The translations under genes were made by a program, and so were the position numbers. 32,843 nt of DNA. Source: Deltaproteobacteria bacterium UBA1386 (GTDB taxonomy: Bacteria; Desulfobacterota; Syntrophorhabdia; Syntrophorhabdales; Syntrophorhabdaceae). The stretch's first letter is position 1. Every line of letters begins with the position of its first letter. Shown here one piece after another: positions 22,020 through 30,334 of the stretch. The notes under the pieces are model-generated. The model did not search any database and had not been told where the DNA came from. It saw only the letters and a list, made by a program, of their open reading frames with translations. The stretch covers positions 1 to 32,843 of the forward strand of contig DBQU01000014.1 of the NCBI GenBank assembly GCA_002305765.1, in the 5' to 3' direction.

Positions 22020-23588
22020 ATGAAGAACGGAGTTATCGTCGTTGGAGCGGGGCTTGCCGGAATGATGGCGGCCATCGCGGCCGCGGATGAGGGCGCGGAA
22101 GTGACCCTCGTAGACCGGGGCGCCATAGGACTCGGAACGAACACGGCCATGTCGAACGCGGTCTTCGCGGGTGTTTCCGACTCGTACGGGGTACAGGAGT
22201 ACGTCCGGGAAACGATGGAGATAGGCCGTTTCCTCAACAACAGGAAGAAGGTCGAGACCGCGGCGGAAAAGAGCCGCGAGGCTGTCGCGTTGCTGAAGTC
22301 CCTTGGGGTCCCCGTGGGTCTCGTGGGGACCCTCTACCAGGTGAGATCACCGGATCCCCGGGTCATCTCGGGAGTGACGCTGGTGAGAAGGGTTGCCGAG
22401 GCGATAGGTTCCCGTCCGAGCATCCGGGTCATTCGCGACCTCTATGTTACCGGTATCGTGAAGCGGGATGGTGTGGTGGAGGGCATAGAAGGTGTGGACT
22501 CCCGTGGCGGGAGCATTGTCTGCCGCGCGGATGCTGTTGTCCTGGCAACGGGCGGCGCCGGGGCCATGTATCTCAGGAATGACAACCAGAAATACATCAT
22601 GGGACAGGGATACCACCTTGCCGCGGCCGTCGGCCTTCCCTTGCTCGACATGGAATTTGTGCAGTTCTTCCCTGTCGTTGTTTCAGGAGAGGGCCTGCCG
22701 GCCACCATCGTCTATCCGCCCGTCCACGAAGCCATAAGACTGGTCAACAGCGCCGGGGAGGACCTGGCCGTCAAGTACGGTCTCGGCAGCCTGACCGACG
22801 CCGTCATGAAGAAGCGTGACGAACTTTCCATAGAGCTCTACCGGGAGACCCGGAAAGGAACCGTGTTCCTCGATTGCCGAAAGGTGCCCGGGGAAGCGTG
22901 GAACGAGCACCCCTTGAGCATCCTGAAGCTCATCAAGCACGATTTTGCGACCAGGCCTCTCCCTGTTGCTCCGGCGGTGCATTTCATGATGGGAGGTGTG
23001 ATGACCGACGACACCTGTCGATCCGGACTGCCGGGGCTCTTCGCCTGCGGGGAGGTGACATGGGGCCTCCACGGCGCCAACAGGCGCGGCGGGAACGCCC
23101 TGATGGAGTGCGCCGTCTTCGGGACGTTGGCGGGACGCAATGCCGCCCGTTTCAACGAGGGGGGTCCGAAAGGGGTGAAGATGGAGACCGTAAAGCCCGG
23201 CACAGGCGGGACCGTGGCCCCCGGAGGATCTCGAAGGTCCCTCGGCGACATAAAGGGAGAGATACGGCAGATGGCCTGGGACTACGCGGGCGTGATACGC
23301 TCGGCGGAAGGATTGACGAAAGGCCTTGAAGCCGCCCGCGAGGTCCATCGGGAATTGGACGGGTTCGTGCCCGGTTCGAGGCGCGAGACATGTGCGAAGG
23401 GAGACCTGACAGCAGCGGTCGTGACCCTGAAGGCGATCCTCACGGCGAGCCTTGCCAGACGGGAGAGTCGCGGCAGCTTTTTCCGCGATGACCATCCCGG
23501 CGAGGACGACGCCGGCTGGAAAAAGAACTCTTCCCTGACCTATGACCCCGTGGAGAGGGCCTTCGCGGTGACCCACGTCGCCGTCTGA
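22020..23588 (+). CDS. FAD-dependent oxidoreductase of the fumarate reductase/NadB flavoprotein family
   Basis: A 522-residue flavoprotein. The N-terminal dinucleotide fold is VIVVGAGLAGMMAAIAAADE (G9, G11, G14) with E/D at the end of strand 2 (TLVDRG). VVLATGGAGAMY marks the second FAD contact, FVQFFPVV the capping domain, and HFMMGGVMTD plus GLFACGEV (with GANRRGGNALMECAVFG) the conserved C-terminal FAD segment shared by FrdA/SdhA, NadB and AprA. A helical C-terminal domain is present but shortened. The substrate is not evident; an Arg-rich active site as in fumarate reductases (GANRRGGN) is visible. AAGGAAGGAAG precedes ATG 22020. The methyltransferase gene follows after 32 bases, with no gene for an Fe-S or membrane partner nearby. 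Confidence 0.85.
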   Translation: MKNGVIVVGAGLAGMMAAIAAADEGAEVTLVDRGAIGLGTNTAMSNAVFAGVSDSYGVQEYVRETMEIGRFLNNRKKVETAAEKSREAVALLKSLGVPVGLVGTLYQVRSPDPRVISGVTLVRRVAEAIGSRPSIRVIRDLYVTGIVKRDGVVEGIEGVDSRGGSIVCRADAVVLATGGAGAMYLRNDNQKYIMGQGYHLAAAVGLPLLDMEFVQFFPVVVSGEGLPATIVYPPVHEAIRLVNSAGEDLAVKYGLGSLTDAVMKKRDELSIELYRETRKGTVFLDCRKVPGEAWNEHPLSILKLIKHDFATRPLPVAPAVHFMMGGVMTDDTCRSGLPGLFACGEVTWGLHGANRRGGNALMECAVFGTLAGRNAARFNEGGPKGVKMETVKPGTGGTVAPGGSRRSLGDIKGEIRQMAWDYAGVIRSAEGLTKGLEAAREVHRELDGFVPGSRRETCAKGDLTAAVVTLKAILTASLARRESRGSFFRDDHPGEDDAGWKKNSSLTYDPVERAFAVTHVAV

Positions 23589-23620
23589 TGACTACCATAC
23601 ACTATCGCAAGGAGACTGCC

Positions 23621-24619
23621 ATGATCCAGCATGCACCATACGGTTCACTGATGTCCGACGCCAGCGCCTTCACGAAGAGCAGGGTGATCCTTTCCGCGGT
23701 GGAGCTCGATATATTTACTCTTCTCGACGGGACGGCCGAGACCTCGGCCGCTCTGGCCAGGAGGGCGGGATTCAACACCCGGGCGCTCTCACACCTTCTC
23801 GATGCCCTTGCCTCCCTGGGTCTTCTCGCGAAGAACGGCGGGTCCTACTCCCTCACGGAGAGCGGCGCGCTCCTGTCTTCGCGTCATACCGGGTCGATAC
23901 GTCCCATGGTGCTCCACATGAGCAGGCTCTGGGACACCTGGGGAGACCTTTCGCGCGTGGTGAGGAAAGGGCTCAAGGGAAAGCGCAGGCACGCAAGCCG
24001 GATGGACCCTGAAACCCTGGCGGCCTTCATCGGTGCCATGGATGTGATAGGCAGGGACCTGTCCCTGGAAATAGCGGACTCCTATGACCTTGGGCCGTAC
24101 AGGAGGCTTCTCGACGTGGGAGGGGCATCGGGGACGTACACGGCGGCCTTCCTGCGGAAGAACCCGCTCCTGCGGGCCACGATCTTCGACCTCGGCGTCG
24201 TCATACCCATGGCCCGGGAGAAGATAGCCTCGGAGAGCCTCTCGCAGAGAGTGGACCTGGTTCCCGGTGACTTCTACGCGGACGACCTGCCGGGAGGGCA
24301 CGACCTCGTCCTGCTTTCAGCCATAATCCACCAGAACGATCCCGGACAGAACGTCGCTCTTTACCGCAAGGCCATAGCCGCCCTTGTCCCCGGCGGGGCC
24401 ATACTGATCCGCGATCATATCATGGACGAGACACGCACCGCGCCGTCCGCGGGGGCGCTCTTCGCCATCAACATGCTCGTGAACACCCGTGGCGGCAGCA
24501 CCTATACCTTCGAAGAGGTGAAAGAGGGTCTGGCGGAGGCAGGCTTTGAGGACATCAGGCTTCTGCGCACGGGTGACAGGATGGACTGTTTGGTGGAGGG
24601 AAAGAAACCGAAAGGATAG
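23621..24619 (+). CDS. Class I SAM-dependent O-methyltransferase-like protein
   Basis: A 332-residue protein with the plant/actinobacterial small-molecule O-methyltransferase layout. An N-terminal winged-helix dimerisation domain (1-~95, with LDIFTLLDG and LSHLLDALASLGLLAK) is followed by the SAM domain with LLDVGGASGTYTAAF at 163-177, IFDLGVV for strand 2 and VPGDFYADDLPGGHDLVLLS. The catalytic His of true O-methyltransferases would be near IIHQNDP. The frame extends 11 codons upstream, but ATG 23621 has AAGGAG seven bases ahead. It is likely cotranscribed with the flavoprotein gene, so both may act on the same small molecule. Confidence 0.85.
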   Translation: MIQHAPYGSLMSDASAFTKSRVILSAVELDIFTLLDGTAETSAALARRAGFNTRALSHLLDALASLGLLAKNGGSYSLTESGALLSSRHTGSIRPMVLHMSRLWDTWGDLSRVVRKGLKGKRRHASRMDPETLAAFIGAMDVIGRDLSLEIADSYDLGPYRRLLDVGGASGTYTAAFLRKNPLLRATIFDLGVVIPMAREKIASESLSQRVDLVPGDFYADDLPGGHDLVLLSAIIHQNDPGQNVALYRKAIAALVPGGAILIRDHIMDETRTAPSAGALFAINMLVNTRGGSTYTFEEVKEGLAEAGFEDIRLLRTGDRMDCLVEGKKPKG

Positions 24620-24622
24620 GAT

Positions 24623-24752
24623 TCTATCTCACGCCCGCTTCGCTCGAGGGCGCAGAGGTGATGAAGAGAGCGTTCAGAGAGAAGATGCGGCCGAATCCCG
24701 GCGCCCGCCGGGATATTCGGCCGTCTTTGCATCCCGTCTGTGGCGGGAGGCA
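24623..24752 (+). repeat. Dispersed ~125-bp two-stem element, copy 3
   Basis: Starts with TCTCACGCCCGCTTCGCTCGAG and ends CCCGTCTGTGGCGGGAGG; the inner stem is CGGCCGAATCCCGG with CCGGGATATTCGGCCG. It is related to 17351-17479 and 17668-17786. The rest of the 24620-25036 gap (from 24753) holds no gene, promoter or riboswitch that I can identify with confidence. Confidence 0.75.
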
Positions 24753-25036
24753 AGAAAGAGGTTCTTCTTCGATTTCTGTAGCACCGTTGGATGACATCAT
24801 CAAGTCAGAAAGCACTACATGATTAATGTCGGTGCTGTGACAGAGATTGGGGATGCAGTGTGCTAGTCTGTACCTGATGCATGCCCGATCGGGAGCTATG
24901 CGGTCCGCACCTGCGGAGGAGGGCGCTCTGGATGATCGGGAAGGCTGTTCGTTTCGGCTTGCCGGGCTCCGCTTTGACCACTGTGCGCTCTAATCAGTGT
25001 TCGAGTGCGGTCTTGTCGTGAAGTGAGGAGGTCTTC

Positions 25037-26023
25037 GTGTATGTCGCAGGCTGGCATCGTGTGAAGGTCTTTGCCGCTGTGTTCGCTCTGGTGGTCCTCT
25101 TTGCCCCTTTCCGTACCGCTTCATGTCAGGAGATATTCGCAAACGGGGGGATAGCCGGAGGTGCGCACAGAGGCACGTCCACAAGGGGCCATTGGTCTGT
25201 GGCATATTTTCAGCACCTCACCGAGCATGCAACGGTCAGCGCGTCCTATATCAACGAGGGACACCAACCGGACCACGACAGGGACGGTATAGCGTTCCAG
25301 ATATGGGGACGGGGTGCCCCGTTGGGTCCGGGTGTCTCCTTCGCCGGAGGGGTCGGTCCCTATTTGTTCGCCGATACGCGAGAAGGAACATCGGGGTACG
25401 GCTGTGAGATCCAACATGGTCTGGGGGCCATCTTCAGCGGCGCGATCACGTGGTACGCCCTGAGTCCCCTTCTGTTGCAGGCGCGCGGAAACTACATCAA
25501 CGGCTCGAACGGCTTCGACACCCTTTCGGCCTCCATCGGTATAGGGTATCTGCTTGGTGACGAAGGCCGAGGGAACCCTCCACCCGGCGATCATTCGAGG
25601 AAGAACGAGGTGGCCCTCTTCATGGGCGGGACCGCTTTGAACTGCGATCACAGCAGCGCCCTCTCTGTTGGTCTTGAATACCGTCGGAAGCTCTCTCCCA
25701 ATTTCGACTGGACGGTGGCGGGGCTTCATGAAGGCGACAGACGCCCTGTCGGCCGGTATGGAGTGATGTCCGAGGTGTGGGCAGTGCGGGCGTTCTATGG
25801 CGATCGCCTCGGGTTGGGCATCGGCGCGGGAGCGTACCTCGCCCGGGACAGGTACGGTGGAGATGAGGGAGGCGCGAGGGACGATGTGAACGCTGTGGTT
25901 TCCCTGACGGCTGTCTGGTGGTTCACGCCCCGCCTGGGGCTCCGTGCGGTATTTCATCGGGTCGCCACAGACCACGACCGCGACGCGGATGTTCTTGTGG
26001 GAGGCCTGGCGATCTCGTTCTGA
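25037..26023 (+). CDS. Outer membrane beta-barrel protein with internal duplication
   Basis: A 328-residue exported protein. The signal peptide has a hydrophobic core at ~10-24, with cleavage probably near residue 30. The mature part alternates polar and aromatic residues in strand-length runs and ends in Phe, as in outer membrane barrels. Two halves align with a constant offset of 158 residues: NEG at 73-75 with HEG at 231-233, and GVGPYLF at 105-111 with GAGAYLA at 263-269. ALSPLLLQARGNYI then parallels FTPRLGLRAVFHRV, and the SIGIGYL and VGGLAISF strands close the halves. PagL-like lipid A deacylases are one family with a similar fold, but I see no secure catalytic triad. GTG 25037 has GGAGG six bases upstream. 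Function unknown. Confidence 0.7.
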   Translation: MYVAGWHRVKVFAAVFALVVLFAPFRTASCQEIFANGGIAGGAHRGTSTRGHWSVAYFQHLTEHATVSASYINEGHQPDHDRDGIAFQIWGRGAPLGPGVSFAGGVGPYLFADTREGTSGYGCEIQHGLGAIFSGAITWYALSPLLLQARGNYINGSNGFDTLSASIGIGYLLGDEGRGNPPPGDHSRKNEVALFMGGTALNCDHSSALSVGLEYRRKLSPNFDWTVAGLHEGDRRPVGRYGVMSEVWAVRAFYGDRLGLGIGAGAYLARDRYGGDEGGARDDVNAVVSLTAVWWFTPRLGLRAVFHRVATDHDRDADVLVGGLAISF

Positions 26024-26034
26024 AGCCGCCCTGT

Positions 26035-26601
26035 TCAGCGAAGCTTCCTGGCCCACTTTGCCAGTTCGGCCAGGAGTTCCTGTATCATCTGCTCTGTCCT
26101 GTCATCCGTGAGGTTGCCCGAGGCATCGAACTTCTGCTCCGCGAAAGGGACCATTATCTCGGGCCGGTTGAGAACGAAACAATCGAGGAAGACGCATATC
26201 TGCCTCAGATGGTACTGCGCCCTGGCGGTCCCGAGAGTGCCGATGGAGGCGCCCATGATGGCGACGGGTTTTCCCTCAAAGGGGTTAGTACCGTACGGCC
26301 TCGACGCGGCGTCGATGGCATTCTTCAGGACCCCCGGAACGGAGTAGTTATACTCAGGTGTGGCTATCAGGACGCCATCGGCCGCCTTGACCTTTTCCTT
26401 CAGCTCCCTGACCTTCTCGTGCGGCTCGTTCTCGAGATCCTGATTGAAAGGGGGGATCCCCCCGATGTCGAATACCTCCAACTCCACATCCGCCGGCGCG
26501 ACCTTGACGGCGGCATTGAGAAGCATCTTGTTAAAGGACCCTTTCCTCAAACTCCCCGCGAAACCGAGCACTTTCACCTTTCCACCTTGTTTGTCGGCCA
26601 T
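26035..26601 (-). CDS. NADPH-dependent FMN reductase (ChrR/azoreductase-like)
   Basis: A 188-residue flavodoxin-like protein. The FMN phosphate loop is GFAGSLRKGSFNKMLL (residues ~13-28) and the second FMN contact is TPEYNYSVPGVLKNAID, the family signature. PVAIMGASIGTLGTARAQYHLR completes the site. It would reduce FMN, quinones, azo dyes or chromate with NADPH. ATG 26601 has GGAGG seven bases upstream; a 23-codon longer frame is not conserved. It converges with the outer membrane protein gene, separated by 11 bases. Confidence 0.92.
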   Translation of the reverse strand: MADKQGGKVKVLGFAGSLRKGSFNKMLLNAAVKVAPADVELEVFDIGGIPPFNQDLENEPHEKVRELKEKVKAADGVLIATPEYNYSVPGVLKNAIDAASRPYGTNPFEGKPVAIMGASIGTLGTARAQYHLRQICVFLDCFVLNRPEIMVPFAEQKFDASGNLTDDRTEQMIQELLAELAKWARKLR

Positions 26602-26635
26602 TGAAACCTCCTTGTGCGGCGTGTGGGATGAAATC

Positions 26636-26664
26636 AAACTAAGTCGTCCGGGTGATGGTGTCAA
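26636..26664 (-). promoter_or_regulatory. Possible promoter of the FMN reductase gene
   Basis: Minus-strand TTGACA (perfect -35), 17-bp spacer, TAGTTT (weak -10), about 35 bases upstream of ATG 26601. Confidence 0.4.
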
Positions 26665-26752
26665 CGACAAAGACCTTGCCTTTTGAGCCTCCCCCCCGCT
26701 CCCACCCCATGATCAAGGCACCGATAGAATGTGAGATAAGGCGTTCCAGTTA

Positions 26753-26781
26753 TTGACTCTGCGAGCGGATGGTTTTAAAAT
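26753..26781 (+). promoter_or_regulatory. Sigma70 promoter of def-fmt (leaderless)
   Basis: TTGACT, 17-bp spacer, TAAAAT. The -10 ends five bases before ATG 26787, so the predicted start site coincides with the start codon. No ribosome-binding site is present. Confidence 0.55.
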
Positions 26782-26786
26782 AGTGC

Positions 26787-27287
26787 ATGTCCACAATCGA
26801 TATTCGTGTCATACCCGATCCTGTTCTCAGGAAGCTTGCGAAGCCTGTCGAAAACATCACGGACGCTGTCCTCAAGCTCTCCGGGGATATGGTCGAGACG
26901 ATGATCCTGGCCCATGGAGCAGGTCTGGCGGCACCGCAGATCGGGCTCCCGATCAGGCTCATAACCATTGACGCCTCCTTGAACCCCACGGAGGAGAAGC
27001 CCATCATTCTCATCAATCCCGTTATCGTCGAGACCCACCTGGAGGAGAACGGCGAGGAGGGGTGCCTGAGCGTTCCCGGGTATTACGAGTACGTCAGGAG
27101 AGCGAAGAAAGTGCATGCCCGTGGTACGGACCTCAGGGGGAACATCGTCGACTTCGAGTGCGAGGGACAGCTTGCGCGCGCGTTCCAGCACGAGATCGAC
27201 CATCTCAACGGCGTCCTCTTCGTTGATCTTTTAAGTCCCATAAAAAAGAACATTTTCAAGAAAAAGTATACAGGCAAGAAGGCATGA
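26787..27287 (+). CDS. def: Peptide deformylase
   Basis: A 166-residue metalloenzyme that removes the N-formyl group from new proteins. All three motifs are present: GAGLAAPQIG (44-53), EGCLSVPG (91-98, metal ligand C93) and HEIDHLNG (135-142, ligands H135 and H139, catalytic E136). The N-terminus VIPDPVLRKLAKPVE is typical. The lysine-rich C-terminus (KKNIFKKKYTGKKA) continues past the domain. It overlaps fmt by four bases (ATGA), the usual def-fmt coupling. Confidence 0.97.
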   Translation: MSTIDIRVIPDPVLRKLAKPVENITDAVLKLSGDMVETMILAHGAGLAAPQIGLPIRLITIDASLNPTEEKPIILINPVIVETHLEENGEEGCLSVPGYYEYVRRAKKVHARGTDLRGNIVDFECEGQLARAFQHEIDHLNGVLFVDLLSPIKKNIFKKKYTGKKA

Positions 27288-28207
27288 GGATCGTCTTTTT
27301 CGGATCCTCCGCCTTCTCCGTACCGTCCCTTCTAAAGATCAAAGATTCAGTGGTTGCCGTTGTGACCAAGAAGGCGCGCCCCAGGGGCAGGGGATACCAG
27401 ATCGACGACAACGAGGTCAAGAGCGCGGCCCTGAGCCTCAATTTACCGCTCATCGAGATAGGCTCCTTCAGGGATGACGAGGCACGGTCCATAGCCGACT
27501 ATCACCCCGACCTCTATGTCGTGGTGTCCTTCGGGCTCATCGTACCAAAGTGGGCCCTCGATATCCCGTCCATCGCCCCCGTCAACATTCATCCTTCCCT
27601 TCTGCCGCTATACCGCGGCCCGTCACCGATGCAATGGGCTCTCCTGAGCGGCGACGCGGTCACGGGGATCACGTTTATAAAGATGAACGAGAAGATGGAC
27701 GAGGGGGACATCATCGGCCGGGAAGAGGTGGCGATAGAGAAGGATGACGATTACACGACCCTGTCGAAGAGGCTTTCGGCAGAAGCGGCACAGATGTTGC
27801 AAAAAGTGGTGGATGATATCGGGAAGCACGGCATGATGGAAGGAACGAGACAGGATCATTCGGCGGCCACCTATGCCCCCATCATCACGAAGGAGATGGG
27901 ACGGATAGACTGGACCATGGGCGCCGCCCGGGTTGACCGTCAGGTGAAGGCCTTTGTAGAGTGGCCCACCGCTTTTACCTATCTCGATGGGAAACTGCTC
28001 AAGATATACAGCTCGTTCGCCGATGAGAGCGTTCAGGCACAAGCAGCTGCCGGTACCGTGACGAGCATAACCAAGGCGGGCCTGGAAGTGGCGACCGGCA
28101 AAGGTTTGCTCATTGTCAGGGAGCTTCAGCTGGAGAACAAGAAGCGCATGAAGGCATACGAGTTCTCCAGAGGTTACAGGGACTTACAAGATAAGTTGCT
28201 GAATTAG
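27284..28207 (+). CDS. fmt: Methionyl-tRNA formyltransferase
   Basis: A 307-residue enzyme that formylates initiator Met-tRNA using 10-formyl-THF. The N-terminal Rossmann domain starts MRIVFFGSSAFSVPSL. The active site has N101, H103 and D142 (NIHPSLLPLYRGPSP and MDEGDII). The C-terminal OB-fold domain runs from about residue 205. The loop before HPSL is slightly divergent (NIHPSLLPLYRG instead of NVHASLLPRWRG), a variation common outside Enterobacteria. The ATGA overlap with def implies translational coupling. No sun/rsmB or priA gene is adjacent. Confidence 0.95.
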   Translation: MRIVFFGSSAFSVPSLLKIKDSVVAVVTKKARPRGRGYQIDDNEVKSAALSLNLPLIEIGSFRDDEARSIADYHPDLYVVVSFGLIVPKWALDIPSIAPVNIHPSLLPLYRGPSPMQWALLSGDAVTGITFIKMNEKMDEGDIIGREEVAIEKDDDYTTLSKRLSAEAAQMLQKVVDDIGKHGMMEGTRQDHSAATYAPIITKEMGRIDWTMGAARVDRQVKAFVEWPTAFTYLDGKLLKIYSSFADESVQAQAAAGTVTSITKAGLEVATGKGLLIVRELQLENKKRMKAYEFSRGYRDLQDKLLN

Positions 28208-28230
28208 CTTCATGAATGTCGATTTTTTTA

Positions 28231-28260
28231 TTGACAGGAAAGGCATATTGCCCATATCAT
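28231..28260 (+). promoter_or_regulatory. Sigma70 promoter of mltD-like gene
   Basis: Perfect TTGACA, 18-bp spacer, TATCAT, ending 41 bases before ATG 28302. A run of seven T (28223-28229) precedes it and may belong to the end of the fmt transcript. Confidence 0.6.
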
Positions 28261-28301
28261 CAAGATAAGGCCATTAGAAAGAGGCTACGGGTAAGGGGAC
28301 C

Positions 28302-30119
28302 ATGAAACGATCTATCGCCGCGGCAGCATTTATTCTTCTTCTTCTCGCAGGATGCGCAACGAACAATCAGGTATCGACGGGAGGCATCGGCAGCCATGGA
28401 TATCCCGTCGTCGTGCAGGACCAGGCTCCCGCCGGGACTGCGGGCGCTGAGGGAGATCCCTCCCCGGTTTCCGGAATGGGGAAGGGTACCGCCGCACGGT
28501 CGATGAAAACGAAAGCGATCAATGCTCATACGAGGCAGCAGGACGCTCAGCGGAAGACCCGGCCTCAGCCTTACTCGCTGCAAGTGAAGGTCGACGACGA
28601 CGACGACATAACGACCCTCCTCACCACGAACTACGATCGAAATTTTGACATTCCCATCGTGTTCAATGACGCGGTGAAGTACTACATCAAGTGGTTCTCC
28701 GAGGACAAGAAGAAGGTGTTCGCCAACTGGCTGAAGCGTTCCCGGCTGTACGTTCCCATCATCACCGAGATCCTCCGGGAGAAGAACATGCCCGAGGACC
28801 TTGTCTACCTGGCCATGATAGAGAGCGGTTTCAACCCGAAGGCTTATTCGCATGCAAAGGCATCAGGACCGTGGCAGTTCATCTACTCCACGGGCGGGCG
28901 GTATGGCCTTGAGGTTGACCACTGGGTGGACGAGCGCAGGGATCCGGAAAAATCAACCGTTGCCGCTGCCAAGTACCTCAAGGACCTTTTCGATCAGTTC
29001 GGTTGCTGGTATCTTGCCGCTGCCGGCTACAATGCGGGAGAGGGGAGGATAGGGCGGCTCATCCAGAAGCACAACACGAACGATTTCTGGGAGCTGTACA
29101 AGTACAACACCCTTCCCCGTGAGACACGGAACTATATCCCCCAGTTGATAGCGGCGGCCATCATCGCAAAAGACCCCGCGAAATTCGGCTTCGGCAGTAT
29201 CGTCTATGACCCTCCCGTCAGGTTCACAGAGGTCGGGGTCCCCGCGGCCACCCCGCTCGCGGCAATAGCAAGGGCCTCGAACTGCGATATGGAGACCATT
29301 CGCACGTGCAATCCCGAGGTTCTCCGGGGGATCACCCCTCCGGGAAAGAGCGACTACATGGTGAAACTTCCGTCGGATGTCGACAAGCGGGCCTTTGCCG
29401 AACGTCTCGCAACCGAGCTTGAGAAGTTACCGTCCGTGAAGAGCGTCGTCACGTACAAGGTTCGGAAAAGGGACAGCATGGCCAGGATAGTGAAGAAGTA
29501 CAAGGTCAGCGAGCGTGATCTCGTCCTTGTGAACAGCAGCGATGACGAACTCAAGATCAAGCCGGGTATGGTCATCGCCATACCCAAGTTCTCAGGAGAG
29601 ACGGCACGCGGCACTGTGCTTGCCAGGGATGTGACCCAGGATCCGCCGGCCGCGGAGCGTTCTAAGGCCAGGCGCAAGAGCGACGACGACAGTCCCGCCA
29701 GGGCCCTGTCGTCGAGGACCGTGGCGAAGAAGAATGAGCCTCCGGTGCGTTCCGAAAAGGAGATCAAGGATCGTCCCGTCAAGGCGTTCCACGTAGTAAA
29801 GAGGGGAGAGACCCTTTCGGAGATAAGCGACCGTTACGGGATCGATGAGGCAAGCCTGCGCTCGGCAAACAAGCTCAAGGGGAACAGGGTATACCCCAAC
29901 ATGAAGATCCGCCTTGTGAGCCACATTGAGCCGAAGAAGGCCCGCGTAGCCGTGAAGTCGGCAAAAAAGGTCCGTTACCACACGGTGAAGAAAGGCGAAA
30001 CGCTTACATCCATATCCGAAAAGTACGGTATCGATGTCGACGACCTCAAGACGGCCAACAAACTGAAAGGCAACAGGATCAACACCAGAGCCAAGCTCAA
30101 GATAATAAAAGAAGGGTAA
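28302..30119 (+). CDS. mltD: MltD-like membrane-bound lytic transglycosylase with three LysM domains
   Basis: A 605-residue lipoprotein. The signal sequence ends in the lipobox LAGC (C18). The SLT domain spans about 160-275 with catalytic E174 in LAMIESGFNPKAYSHAKASG, then GPWQFI and AAAGYNAGEGRI. Three LysM repeats follow at ~384-428, ~496-539 and ~558-602; the last two are close copies that share ANKLKGNR, the first is more divergent. Two charged, basic linkers (430-490 and 540-557) separate them. It would cleave glycan strands to 1,6-anhydromuramyl products while LysM domains hold peptidoglycan. The divergent Ivy gene product elsewhere in the window could act on such enzymes. It is preceded by its own promoter and followed by a repeat element. 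Confidence 0.93.
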   Translation: MKRSIAAAAFILLLLAGCATNNQVSTGGIGSHGYPVVVQDQAPAGTAGAEGDPSPVSGMGKGTAARSMKTKAINAHTRQQDAQRKTRPQPYSLQVKVDDDDDITTLLTTNYDRNFDIPIVFNDAVKYYIKWFSEDKKKVFANWLKRSRLYVPIITEILREKNMPEDLVYLAMIESGFNPKAYSHAKASGPWQFIYSTGGRYGLEVDHWVDERRDPEKSTVAAAKYLKDLFDQFGCWYLAAAGYNAGEGRIGRLIQKHNTNDFWELYKYNTLPRETRNYIPQLIAAAIIAKDPAKFGFGSIVYDPPVRFTEVGVPAATPLAAIARASNCDMETIRTCNPEVLRGITPPGKSDYMVKLPSDVDKRAFAERLATELEKLPSVKSVVTYKVRKRDSMARIVKKYKVSERDLVLVNSSDDELKIKPGMVIAIPKFSGETARGTVLARDVTQDPPAAERSKARRKSDDDSPARALSSRTVAKKNEPPVRSEKEIKDRPVKAFHVVKRGETLSEISDRYGIDEASLRSANKLKGNRVYPNMKIRLVSHIEPKKARVAVKSAKKVRYHTVKKGETLTSISEKYGIDVDDLKTANKLKGNRINTRAKLKIIKEG

Positions 30120-30127
30120 TTAAAGGC

Positions 30128-30329
30128 GGCTTGAGTCGCTTGAATGGCTTGAATCGCTTGAGAGTTCTGGCACCGCGGATTTGGTCCGGGATCCGGAAGG
30201 CCTTCTTGTCCCCTCTCTCGTCTTAATTCAGTTCATCTTTTCGTGCAGGTCTCTGAAGAATACGATCATCCACGAGAAGGAAGGTTTCTAAACCCTCAAG
30301 CGATTCAAGCGATTCAAGCGACTCAAGCC
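30128..30329. repeat. Inverted 9-bp arrays with a third type of core
   Basis: Four forward units (30128-30163: GGCTTGAGT, CGCTTGAAT, GGCTTGAAT, CGCTTGAGA) and four inverted units (30295-30329) surround ~130 bases unrelated to the cores near 14500 and 19050. It lies between the convergent ends of mltD and the GNAT gene and probably acts as a shared 3' structure. Confidence 0.8.
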
Positions 30330-30334
30330 GTTTT

